Shown here: one piece after another, positions 21,526-31,412 of the stretch | How the letters are laid out: every line of letters starts with the position of its first letter | Position numbering within the stretch: the first letter of the stretch is position 1 | NCBI GenBank assembly: GCA_910592205.1 | Contig: CAJVPJ010000089.1 | Coordinates: 1 to 46,804 of the forward strand | Direction of reading: 5' to 3' | Origin: Paraglomus occultum | Taxonomy: Eukaryota > Glomeromycota > Glomeromycetes > Paraglomerales > Paraglomeraceae | DNA: 46,804 nucleotides | Program-made: the position numbers and the translations under genes | The notes under the pieces: model-generated | Database searches by the model: none | Told to the model about the DNA's origin: nothing | The model's input: only the letters and a program-made list of their open reading frames with translations

Positions 21526-24500
21526 CTAATTAGTATTTTCTTTGCGGGGTTTTTGTTTCACGAAATAAAAAGTCATTCCCGCTACAATGACTATCATCAT
21601 CACAATTCCAAATATCCCTAGTGGTGTCCTATATCATGGCGGATTTTCTTGGGAGGGATTATTACTTTCAAATTTGGCTTTTATAGCCTTTCATTCTTTA
21701 ACTTTTGCTTCCATTTTATTTACCAAATTTTTTAAGGCTTCTTGCTGAATGGTTGAGTAAGTTTTGATGATTTTGCTTTTTTCGCTATCTTCGACAAACT
21801 TTTTAAGTTTGTTTAATTTGTCTTCCAAATCTTTTAACTGGGTTTTTCAATCACTATAATCGAATAACGCTACCGTTATCAATTCTACTAAATTTTTTTT
21901 CTCTTTGCTAGCGCTTTCTCCTCGTTCCCGGATTTCAGCCGCCTTTTCTCACAGAGGAAAGTAGACTTGATCGTAATCTTTTTTATTATTCCTATATTCA
22001 TGATTTTTCATGAATTTCTCTTTAGCCTTTTGGAATTCGGCTCTAGTTTTAGCATTTCTAATGTCTTGATAATCCTTTTTACTCTGTTCAGCTCAGTCAT
22101 TTAGTTTTTCCAACATATCATTAGCATATCCCTGGCTTTGGGTGCCTTTTTTGTATTTATTTACTGCCTCTCATGCTTTTTTATTATTTGAGTCATTTTT
22201 GTAATTGTTAAGTGCGTTTAGTAGTTCGCCATTATCATCACTAGTAGCATTATCAATTTCCTGACATTTTTGCCAGATTTCGATAACTTTGTTTATATCA
22301 GTTTCTGAGTCCTTAATGTCGGTTATTATTTCTTCGTAAGCGTCTTTGCCATTAATTTTTAGACCAGCCAGCAAGGATTTTAATTCCCGACGGGCTTTTT
22401 CAAGTTGTTTTTCTTGGGAAGTTTTTAATTTTTCCAAGGCAGTTGCTACGCAATCTTCACTATCGCTGTCTTGATTCTTGACCTTTTTAGCAATTTCTAA
22501 TGCTTTCTTTTTGTTCGCATCATTTTCACTATCAGAAATAAACCTTTCTAATTCTGTTTTAGTATTGGAAGTTTTCGTGCCGTGAGCCTCTTCCAACAAT
22601 TTCACCAACTTTTTCAGTTCCTCAAATACCGATTTGGTAAATCCATCTTGGTCGGGTTGACAATTTTGATAAATCTTTTTGCCTAAATCGCTAGCCTGAT
22701 TTTTCAGTCCGTCCAGTTCGGCTCGTCAATCAGGATTTTTTGAGGAAGGGTTGTCATTATCATTGAGGTGAGCCAAAGCATTATTTATTTCAATCAAAAA
22801 ATTATCAATTACCGGCTTCCAAACTCCATTTGAAGTATAGAAACAAGTAGTTTTTCATTTTTCTAACTTGATTTTGGCTTCTTCTAGTTGAGTTTTAATT
22901 AAACTAGAAAAATAATTGGACTTACTAATTCATTTTTCATAATCGGTTATTCACTTACTAGCCAATTGATAGCCATCGTCAATTTTTTTTTTAGTATCTG
23001 GGTCATTATATTTTGGGGCATCAATGGCTCCAGCACCAGTGGCGTCGCCTGGAATTCTTCAATCACAACTAGCCGTGTCTTTTAAGGCTTTATAGTAGTA
23101 GTTTAGGTGTTCCAGTCGGCTTCAATCCTTTACTTCATTAAATTGAAGATTGACACTTGGATATTTTTTATCTCCCTTTCGTTTTGGGTTTCCTTTTCGA
23201 GTGGCTTTATCGCTTTGTGGTTCGTCGTAGTCTTTGCCAAAAAAAGCTAAATCCATGGCTTCCTCGGCATTTTGAGCAGAAAGAATGTCATAATATATCT
23301 TGGATTCGCCGCCAAAGTACCAGCCACCATTAACATAAAAATATTTGCCGTTAGTAGAGTCTTTTAAAACATCTCCCGGTTGAAAACCAAGACATTCCTC
23401 TGGCTTACGATTGGCAAAAACTTGAACATCATTACCATTTTTATCTTTAATTGTTTTCTTCTTAGTAAATACGTCTGCGTTTGGACCAGTGTAACCGGTG
23501 GCAAAATTGCGAAAATTATTAATTTTTTCTTCGGTGTAACGAACTGGCTTAGTCGGGTCTATTTTTTTTACTTTTAACTCATTATTAGCGGAGTCAAAAT
23601 AGGTGGTTAAATTCGGGTCTAGGAGCGGAAATCCTCTATAGAAACCCGGCTCTTTGAGAGCTTTTCTAAGACTTTTTTCACTATATTTAGATGAAACAAT
23701 AATTAACTGAGATTTTGTGGCAATTCCAATCTCATGTAACTCTTGTAAATAAAATAAAAATTTTATTCATTTATCTTTATAAATTTTCTTATCCTCCTTA
23801 TCCTTTAAACCAAAAATAATGTGCTTGGTATTAGTTGGCTTTTTAGCAATTTTATCTCTTAATAACGGTTTACCGTAAAAGTAAGTTCATAACCCGGTTG
23901 CGGAGACCCCAGTTGTGGAGTCAGGAGGAGTACCGAGGTCACCAGTAAGGTCAGGTAGGTCGTCATCTGGACCAGTAAGAAAGTCTAAAATCTTACCATA
24001 CTTAGGCTTCAAATTTTTTTCAATTAAATCTTCCAAGTTTAAAAGGTCTTGTTTTTGTTTGCTGCGGTCTTCTACTATTTTAATTTTGTTGTCGGGCTCG
24101 TCGTGATATCAAGTATCACTAATGCTTATTTTGCTTTTGTTCAGAACACCACCAAAGTCGTCTACTGACAATTTTAGGGTTCTAGCTTTAGATATTAAAT
24201 TCTTTTTCGAAATTTTTCAATGGTCTCATCCGTTGTTTAGATCTTTATCAACGGTTAGTTCAAAATCAAGTTTTTTTTGGGCGTTGGTTCCAATTTCTTT
24301 AACGTCATATTTTAACAAAATAAGGTTACGTCAGGTGGTTAAAATGTCTGTGGGGCCAAAGATTTCTATTCTGCTAATGTCTGATCTATCAACAAGTTCA
24401 GTTAAAGTCGGGAATTGAAACTCACCAGTTCCAGCACCCATTAAGTCTCTTCCTACATTACCATTTGCTCCGTTTGCCGTCCCATTATCCCACGCCTCTA

Positions 24501-24609
24501 ACGGAGCAGATAGGTTAATCGCAAGAGTGGATTTAAAATCGTATGAGTCAAAAAGATATACCTGGTCTCTTTCAGTTTCGATTTTAAGGTTAGTTGTGTT
24601 AGTTGTCAT
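21526..24609 (-). CDS. Large tail-anchored protein (1,027 aa)
   Basis: It starts MTTNTTNLKIETERDQVYLF with no signal peptide. The N-terminal 350 residues look globular and beta-rich (VYLFDSYDFKSTLAINLSAP). The rest is charged, Trp-containing helical coiled coil, for example EKLKTSQEKQLEKARRELKS. It ends with a hydrophobic helix TPLGIFGIVMMIVIVAGMTF (about 997-1,016) and a basic tail KQKPRKENTN. More than ten TGA codons are read as Trp. The family is unknown; the architecture is shared with several other genes in this window. A T21 tract lies 74 nt upstream of the start, so transcription may vary in phase. Confidence 0.8.
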
Positions 24610-24620
24610 GGTTTTTATCC

Positions 24621-24626
24621 AGTATA
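24621..24626 (-). promoter_or_regulatory. -10 box of the 1,027-aa gene
   Basis: TATACT on the minus strand ends 11 nt before ATG 24609. No good -35 lies at the usual distance. The T21 tract (A21 on this strand) is about 57 nt further upstream. Confidence 0.4.
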
Positions 24627-24682
24627 ATTAATTTTAGTCGACACTCTCCCTATAGAAATTGACAAGTTTTGATACCTAACTG

Positions 24683-24703
24683 TTTTTTTTTTTTTTTTTT
24701 TTT
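24683..24703 (-). repeat. T21/A21 homopolymer upstream of the 1,027-aa gene
   Basis: Twenty-one T on the plus strand (A21 on the coding strand), 74 nt upstream of ATG 24609. In Mycoplasma hyorhinis, poly-A tracts in vlp promoters switch transcription by changing length. The position here is suggestive, although it is not between the obvious -10 and a -35. Confidence 0.7.
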
Positions 24704-24776
24704 GCATGTTTCTGTGACTGATTATCATAATAATTATTTTATAATTAAATTTTATTTTGAGTCTTAGAATTTGAGT

Positions 24777-24810
24777 AAAAAAAGCCTCTTCGAGGTCAAC
24801 AAAGAGACTT
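24777..24810 (-). terminator. Intrinsic terminator after the DnaJ-like gene
   Basis: On the minus strand AAGTCTCTT and AAGAGGCTT form a 9-bp stem (one G-U pair) around an 11-nt loop, followed by T7 (24777-24783). It lies 60 nt past the stop of the DnaJ-like gene and would end the eight-gene operon. Confidence 0.7.
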
Positions 24811-24869
24811 TTCGCAAACAAAGACCAACCAAAGAATTATCTTGGATTATTGAGAAGCAAAGTTGTAAA

Positions 24870-26208
24870 TTAGTAGTTATTTTTCTTACTCATTTTGTAG
24901 ATAACAATTCCAACCACAAATAAAATTATGGCTCCTACTCCAATTGCTACCGGTGCTACTCAATTCTTATTATCTTTTCCTTGCGAGTTTGTTCCTTCGG
25001 ATCCAAATATTTCTTTTTCTAATTCATTTCGACTAATTGATTGTTTAGCTGTAGGATTTTGTTGAAAATAATTTTTTAATTCGGCTTGCTCGGAGGTTAG
25101 ATTATTATCTTCCAAGGTTCTGGTTTTTTGTCCGTCTAATTCAATTATTAATTTGTTATCCCGGAAAGAAAATGCCACTACTCCTTCTTTTTTCATTCAA
25201 TTTAGTAATTCCTGTAAAGGATTTTTAACTACTGTCTTTTTGTTCCACTTTTTATTGTTCTTTTTTTCATCTAATTTTTGGTTCATAAACTCTTTTAATT
25301 TTTTGATTTCATCTTTTAACTCCTTATTGTCCTTTAATTTTTGACAGCTAGCACATAAGTTTTCTCCAAGTCGTTTTTCGTAAGAAGGAAATTTTTTAAA
25401 ACATTTTTCGCAAATTTCTTTTTCTTCCTCATAAGGTTTTTCTGGATTATTGAAGTCATCTTTATATTTATAATAATCCTCATTTTTACCATTCTTTTTG
25501 TTATAAGTCTCTTTACAATCTCAATCACAAAAAGTTTTCCCATCTAATTTTCAAGGAAAGTACAGGTCATTACGAGTTTTTCCACAACTCGCGCAAGTAA
25601 ATTCTCGACTTAGTAAGTCAATTATATCAGAAATGTGTCATTTTTTATCGTTAACCTTCCATTTATCAGTAATTTCAGTAATCTTTGTTTTTCAATCGCT
25701 TACTCCTAATTGTGTGTTAAGTTTTTGGGCTGAGACATTTTTTCTAAGCAGCTCCTTTTCAAGGTAATCAATGGCATTGTCTTGTCATTCTTTCAACTGT
25801 TTATTTTTTCATTCTTCGTCTTTTCTTTTTTGGTCTTTTCAAAATTCATCTCATCAGTCGTCATTTTCTCTTTTTCATTTATCATAATCAAAGGAAGAAG
25901 AGTATGAATAACTGTAACCACTTCCGTAAGAATTATCCTCTTTTTTATCACCATATAAATCATATTCTCTTTTCTTGGCTGGGTCAGACAAGACTTCATA
26001 GGCATTATTTATCTCTTTAAATTTTTCTTCGGCCTCCTGCTTAGTTTTAGCATGAGAATTCCCGCGGTCAAAACTGTCTGGATGCCATTTTAAAGCCATT
26101 TGTCGATAAGCCTTTTTTATTTCCAATTGGGAAGGGTTATTTTCTTTTCTTAGTCCTAATGTTTCGTATAATTTATAAGTTGTGTGTGTGTGTGTGTGTG
26201 TGTGACAT
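24870..26208 (-). CDS. Membrane-anchored J-domain zinc protein, 5' (TG)12 tract out of frame
   Basis: An N-terminal J domain is clear: [28 protein letters not shown] with the HPD signature, then [18 protein letters not shown]. Next come a Gly/Tyr/Ser-rich linker, charged helices, two zinc-binding clusters (CASCGKTR...CDWDC and CEKCFKK...CASC), another coiled region, and a C-terminal helix [20 protein letters not shown] with tail KMSKKNNY. It may recruit a DnaK-type chaperone to the membrane. The only ATG upstream (26208) is followed by a (TG)12 repeat that puts the ribosome on a TAA at 26175-26173. Thirteen or ten units would give a 446-residue or slightly shorter protein. As sequenced the gene is off unless TTG 26126, inside the J domain, is used. 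Confidence 0.8.
26181..26204 (-). repeat. (TG)12 microsatellite within the DnaJ-like gene start
   Basis: Twelve TG units on the plus strand read as alternating His/Thr codons right after ATG 26208. With 12 units the reading frame ends within 12 codons; one more unit restores the J-domain frame. The J-domain frame has no ATG or GTG of its own above this point and is closed by TAA just upstream. Confidence 0.85.
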
Positions 26209-26281
26209 AGTAATTTTTAAATTTTTAATTTATTGTTATATTGTAGTTTTATATTTTTTTTGAATCAGGGACTGATTATTA

Positions 26282-26791
26282 TTAATTATTTTCTTTACTT
26301 CAATTATGTTTTTTTAGAAAGTCATTGACGGCTTTCCTTTGTTCAGAAGTCAGTCCATCCTTTTCCTCTCTTTGTCGGTAGTCCGGATCCCCCTCATCTT
26401 TCACCGGCATTAAAAAAAACTTGCTCAACATATACTTAATCGCATAAGTTTCACTGGAACCTTTAGCTTTAGCTAAGTCCACATTACTTCCACACGCTCA
26501 AAAGTTAAATAGTAATCGTTGTTCGGGATTGGCACTATCCACTATCTCTAATTTCTTCAAGTATTTAACATAATGTTCTTTACCATCTTTTTCATGAATA
26601 AAGGGTTGAGTAATGTCATCGCTTAATAAGAGAGTTAGTTGATACTTCTCTAATAAAGGCTTTAATAATTGTAAAACTTGTAATTCATTGAAAAAGAAGT
26701 ATTTTTGGAATTTGTTTTCCTCGGTGCGAATGAGTTCTTTAATTTGGGTTTGGATTGATTGGAGTTTAGTGTAGATATTTTGTTTTTCCAT
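26282..26791 (-). CDS. ERF-family single-strand annealing protein
   Basis: This 169-residue protein fits the ERF superfamily, phage-type recombinases that anneal complementary single strands. The N-terminal helix QTQIKELIRTEENKFQKYFF is followed by LLKPLLEKYQLTLLLSDD, a mid-region with FNFWACGSN, and KAKGSSETYAIKYMLSKFFL ahead of DEGDPD. That last segment matches the family hallmark (GSAxTYAxRYALxxLFgi...DDD). It sits in an operon with recA and dUTPase, with an 8-nt gap to the gene before it. It suggests a prophage-derived recombination module adopted by the cell. Confidence 0.75.
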
Positions 26792-26799
26792 ATCATTAT

Positions 26800-27537
26800 T
26801 TATTCCTTAATTGGAGATAGAGCATCAGGAGGACCTATTTTCGCAAATTCCTCTAACAAGTTATCAGGGTGTATTTTTTTGAGACAGGATTCTAGTTCGC
26901 TTTCGTGAGTGGTTAAGTCTTCTTTTCCTTTGGCGATTAATAACAATTCTACTCCTTCATAGTCCAAAAACTCGCTGGTAGTAAGAGGAATAAAAGAATA
27001 GTTATCAAATTTATTTTGTAAAGAAGGAGGGAATTTGACTTTTTGCTTTTCGGGCAACCCCACTCCTGAGGAAGTAGCGGCTTGAGGATTTTTAATACTA
27101 ATTAAGTAATCGCCTTCTTTTTGGAGATTGAATTCTTTTTGCGTTTCTTTAATTTGCGGAGGATTAGTTAATTGATAAATAAAATGGCTGTGATTGTTAT
27201 GGGCCACCAATAAATATTTTCCAACTCCGAGGCAATGGGAAACTGGTAGGGTTCGCTCTCCTCTTGTTTTGGTTGAATAATGCTTTTCATTTAAGGATGA
27301 TAATAATTCCTTTTTGCTAGTTTTAATGGCTTCTAAAAATAGAAAATATTTTTCTTTTTCAGTAGAAGGTAATTGTTTTTTTCCAACGATTAATAATTGA
27401 TATTTATCTTGATTTTGGGGCTGTAAAACGAAAAAAAAACGCTGCACTCCTTCTTTCTTATCAGAACCGTTTTCAACTTTTGGGCGATGGAAGAAATAAA
27501 CGCTACCACCTTGCAAAACATTAATTTTCTTTTCCAT
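26800..27537 (-). CDS. Conserved hypothetical protein
   Basis: The 245-residue protein lacks membrane segments. Its motifs GGSVYFFHRPKVE, QRFFFVLQPQ, YQLLIVGKKQLP, HSHFIYQLTNPPQIKE and GDYLISIKNPQ recall a family of uncharacterised bacterial proteins of about 240 residues, which I know only by pattern. No catalytic motif is evident. It is in the operon between dUTPase (11 nt before it) and ERF (8 nt after), so a role in nucleotide or DNA metabolism is possible. It has no TGA codons, unlike most neighbours, which may hint at foreign origin. Confidence 0.6.
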   Translation of the reverse strand: MEKKINVLQGGSVYFFHRPKVENGSDKKEGVQRFFFVLQPQNQDKYQLLIVGKKQLPSTEKEKYFLFLEAIKTSKKELLSSLNEKHYSTKTRGERTLPVSHCLGVGKYLLVAHNNHSHFIYQLTNPPQIKETQKEFNLQKEGDYLISIKNPQAATSSGVGLPEKQKVKFPPSLQNKFDNYSFIPLTTSEFLDYEGVELLLIAKGKEDLTTHESELESCLKKIHPDNLLEEFAKIGPPDALSPIKE

Positions 27538-27548
27538 AACTTTTTATT

Positions 27549-28241
27549 TTAGTAATTTTTTTGTTGTCGCTCTCAATTGATTTTATTTTTTGCCATATAG
27601 GCATTTTCAATATCTTTTTCACTTTTCATTCCTAACTTTTGAGCTAGTTCTTCAAAAATTATTAGTCAGCGATAGAAACTGGCTTTATTTTTGTTCTCTT
27701 TAATTCCTTCTAAAAGGCTAATGTTTGTTTTTTTAATATCTTTTTTTATTTTCTCCATTTCTTTTTCGAATTCCTCTTTTTTCATGCTTTCTCCCAAATC
27801 ATTTAAATTTTTTTGTCAACTTTTTTCAAAATTAGCAATTGCGTTCTGTTTGACTATACTAAAAGGAACTGCTAGAATAAACGCCTCTGTTTCTGAAAAA
27901 AGAGCCAGCAGCAGTTCATTGTAATCAGGCTCAGGGGCTAATTTTTGAAACTTATAATCGGAAAAATCAATTTGAAAACTGTTCGCTCAACTTAAATAAA
28001 AATGTAAGCAATCAATTAATTCTTCCTTGGCTTTATCTCAATTGACTTCTTTTTGGCTTTTTCAGTGTTTAAAAGTTTTTAGTTCGTTGGCTAATTCGCC
28101 AATTTCCACCAAGAGGGCAATCTTGGTACGAATAAAACTTTCTTTACTGTCCGCATCAGTCAGATTTTTTTTTTGACGAATAAATTCATCCAATTTTTTT
28201 TGTTCAGTTTGCAATTTTTTTAGGATTTCAGGTGTTAACAT
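27549..28241 (-). CDS. Dimeric all-alpha dUTPase (MazG-like fold)
   Basis: The 230-residue protein matches type 2 dUTP diphosphatases, which split dUTP to dUMP and PPi. ALLVEIGELANELKTFKHW carries the ExxxE metal motif and KAKEELIDCLHFYLSWANSF the second acidic motif. The C-terminal signature includes LAQKLGMKSEKDIENAYMAK followed by NKINWERQQ. Trp is encoded by TGA at several places. The enzyme keeps uracil out of DNA and provides dUMP for thymidylate synthesis. It follows recA after 41 nt. Confidence 0.8.
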
Positions 28242-28282
28242 TTCTTAATCTAGTTTAGACTAATTTCTCTTTATTGTGAGTA

Positions 28283-29293
28283 TTACCTGGCTACGACATT
28301 TTTGACATTTTTCTCAATTTCTTGGTAAACCTCAGGATTTTCTAGTAAGTAATCAATAACGTTTTCCTTGCCTTGGCCCAGTTTGTTCTCTCCATAAGAA
28401 TATCAGGTTCCACTTTTTTGAATAATATTTAATTCAGTGGCTAAGTCAATGATTTCCCGTTCTTTTTGAATGCCTTGTCCAAAAATTATTTCTAGATTAA
28501 CAGTTTTTAAGGGTTCTCCTACCTTGCTTTTTTTTATCAAGGCTTCTACCTCAATACCGACTACCTTACTATTTTTTTCAATTTTGCCGGTTGTTTTTAG
28601 TTTAATCCGAATGTCAGAGTCAAATCTCAAAGCCATTCCGCCAGTAGTTGTTTCCGGATTACCACCATAATGACCGGTAGAAATTTTGTTCCTCACTTGA
28701 TTAATAAAAATGATAATGGTGTCTTTATTAGTCAATTCGTTTTTTAACATTCTTAATCCCTGCGACATTAATAAAGCATGCGAACCAATTTTATATTTTT
28801 CCAAATCAATCATTTGGGGGGCGAGATTAGAAACTGAATCCACAACGATTAAATCAGTGCCTTCCCTAATCAAATCCCTAATCATTTCAAAAGTTTTCAC
28901 CGCACTATTAGGATACAAAATCATTAAATTCTCTTTATCTACTCCAATATTTTGGGCGTATTTGATATTTAATCCATTTTCCAAATCAATATAAACAGCT
29001 TTTTTTTTTAATTTTTGACATTCGCTGACCGCATGTAAAGCCAAGGTGCTTTTACCACTCGATTCTAGACCGTATATTTCCACTATCTTGCCGCAAACAT
29101 AACCGCCGGTTCCGATTGTTTGGTCGAGAAGAAGGCTGCCCGTCGACAAAGTTTTTTGGTCTTTTAATTTACTTTCTCCTAAAGTAGTAATAGTGCCTTC
29201 ACCGTATTCCTTAGTAATGTTTTCAATAATGCGTTTTATTTCTTGGGAAAGGGAAGGGTTTTTTTCAGTTCGGACTTCTTTTTTTTGGTTCAT
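28283..29293 (-). CDS. recA: Recombinase A
   Basis: This 336-residue RecA drives homologous strand exchange. Visible are Walker A GLESSGKSTLALHA, the Walker B region LIVVDSVSNLAP, loop L1/L2 elements NQVRNKI and GGNPETTTGGMALRF, and a short C-terminal tail without the acidic run of E. coli. ATG 29293 is chosen because TTG 29320 upstream lies within the spacer to cmk and a TATTAG box sits just before the ATG. Full length and intact motifs argue that this lineage recombines actively. Confidence 0.95.
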
Positions 29294-29323
29294 ATCTAAT
29301 ATTTTTTTCTTGTTTGGCAAAAT

Positions 29324-29980
29324 CTAAACTGATTTAATTCCTTTTTCCTCCATCAATAGTAATATTTTTTTTACGCTTTCTTCGGACGATAAATGAGTAG
29401 TGTCTAACTCTCAACTATCAGCAGTTTTTATCAGTGGGGAAATTTGTCGGTTGGTGTCTCTTTTGTCTCTTTCTTCTAATTCCTTTTTCACTTCTTCTGG
29501 GATTAGTTTTTTTTCATATTGATTATTTCTCCGGCGGGCTCTTTCTTCCAAACTGGCAGTTAAAAAAATCTTGACTTTGGCGGTTGGCAAAACTTCCGAG
29601 GTTATATCCCGACCAACTACCACTCAGCCTTTATTTTTGGTTAATTCTCGTTGAAAATTGAGGATGACTTTTCGCAATTCCGGAAGCGGAGACAGTTGGG
29701 AGGCCAAGTCACTAATCAGGGGCGAACTAAGTTGTACCCGCTCTTTTTCTAAAACAGAAACTATTTTTTCCGGGTTTTTTTCTAACCAGTTTTTTCAAAG
29801 GGAAAGCACTTTTCCTTTTTCAGGTTGAAGAAAACCATTTTGCTGGTAAAAAAGGGCAAAATGGCGATATAATAAGCCGCTGTCAAAAAAATGATAATTC
29901 AGTTTTTCCGCCAACAAGCGGCCAATGGTAGTTTTTCCGGAACCAACTGGCCCATCTATGGCAATATTAACTTTTACCAT
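29324..29980 (-). CDS. cmk: Cytidylate kinase
   Basis: This 218-residue CMP/dCMP kinase has the P-loop IDGPVGSGKTTIGRLLAEKL, the CMP site FFDSGLLYR, WVVVGRDITSEVLP, and the lid LEERARRRNNQ, then RDTNRQISPL and TADS. Length and order are normal. It begins inside the last codons of the metalloprotease gene (14-nt overlap) and is followed by recA after 30 nt. Confidence 0.92.
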
Positions 29981-31412
29981 TTTTTTTCGAACTGCTTGAC
30001 CCGTCCCAGAATATCACCACCACTAACCCAATCACCAATATTCCTACTCCTCCACCAATGTATCAATATTTTCATTGGTCTCAATGACTTTGGCTTTTTT
30101 GGCTATCGCCTAAAATACTAGCAGCCGCTCATTCTTTTTGTTCTTTTTCGGGAGATTTTCATCACTCTTCAAATTCCTTAAATTCAGGGGTTTCTCGAAC
30201 CATTTTCTCAATGTCTTCCATTAAGTCGTAAAATAATTTTCCGTGACCTCCTCCTTCTTCACCATCATAATCAAGCTTCATAGTGTCAACTATGGAGTGG
30301 GCTAATTCGTGGACAATAGTTTCTACCGCGTTTTCAAAACAGATATCATGATAAAATCGTCTATTATTTTTTTCTTCCGCACTGTTTATTCATTCTTCAT
30401 AGCCCAACCGATTAAAAAAGAGTTTTTTGCTAAGGGTAATTACTATATTGCGACGCAGACGTGCGTCGTTTTCTTCTTTAATGATTAATGCTGAAGTTCT
30501 GGAGGGGCCAGGGGGGTCTATATATCAACCGATCTCAACCGGTTTATTACAAGTAGTTAAACCAAAAGTTTCCATTCCTTCTGAGGAGTTTTCAAGGTCT
30601 TTTTTGGTAACGAAGCCACCATAGCCCTTAAAATGAATGACAGGGGGCTGACTGAGAAGAGCAACAAATTCTTCCCATCCTCCCTTTCCTTCTTTATTGT
30701 TCGCATTCAAAAAATAATTAATATCTTCCTCGGAGTTAGGGTTTGCCTTTCTCCCATTAATCATGAATGGAATAAAACCGCGAGTTAACAATTTTTCGCC
30801 GTGTTTGGGAATGAATTCCCGGGCTTGGTGGTGTCATTTTATTAATCATTCGTTTATTTTAGGTTGCATATCTCCCCATTCGGAAACAAAGGACTCTTCC
30901 CACTTTTTTTGAAATTCTTGTTGTTTTTTTACTTCCTCATAAGATCGGTTGGTGGAAGTTTTTTCTTTTATTCTTATTAGTGTTTTGCCGTCCTCGTAAA
31001 GTTTCGCATAGAGGGGGGCTAACATCTCAGGATTTTCCTCCTCCATTTTTTTTAAATCTCAGCCTTGCAGATCTTTATATATTTTTTTGCTAATTTTATC
31101 CAGTTCGTCCCGCACTTCTTCTTTTTCTTTGCTTGTTAATCTTTTCTTTGTTATTTTGTCATTTAAAACCCTTTCAGCGGCTTTTATCCGGTCTCGATTG
31201 TTAGCGATTAGTTTACTAACCTCTTTTTGAGTGGGAGAATTCGTTCATTTTCCAAGTTCGCTTTCATAATCATAATTTGGCTCGGTCTTTGTTGGTCATT
31301 TTCAGTAAATCAAGCCACCCGCTAATGAAGCCACTAGCAAGAATAAAAAGACATAAAGTAAAGTGTCATCGCTGGCTTTATTTTTTCGTGAATTCTTGTC
31401 AGTATTTTCCAT
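29967..31412 (-). CDS. Membrane-anchored HExxH metalloprotease-like protein
   Basis: The 481-residue protein has an N-terminal membrane helix (LLYVFLFLLVASLAGGLIY, about 18-36), a charged helical stretch, and a zinc-protease segment ETIVHELAHSIVD with H368, E369 and H372. GGGHGKLFYDLM follows; H390 is a likely third ligand, as in SprT/WLM-type proteins. A second helix close to the C-terminus (IGGGVGILVIGLVVVIF) and a Ser/Lys tail close the protein. If both helices span the membrane, the catalytic domain lies between them on one face, possibly outside. It overlaps glyS by 35 nt and cmk by 14 nt. Confidence 0.7.

Noticed and set aside
24615-24821. 68-codon minus-strand ORF through the A21 tract
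   Set aside because: It spans a terminator hairpin and the homopolymer; the Lys run is just poly-A, so it is a non-coding leader region.
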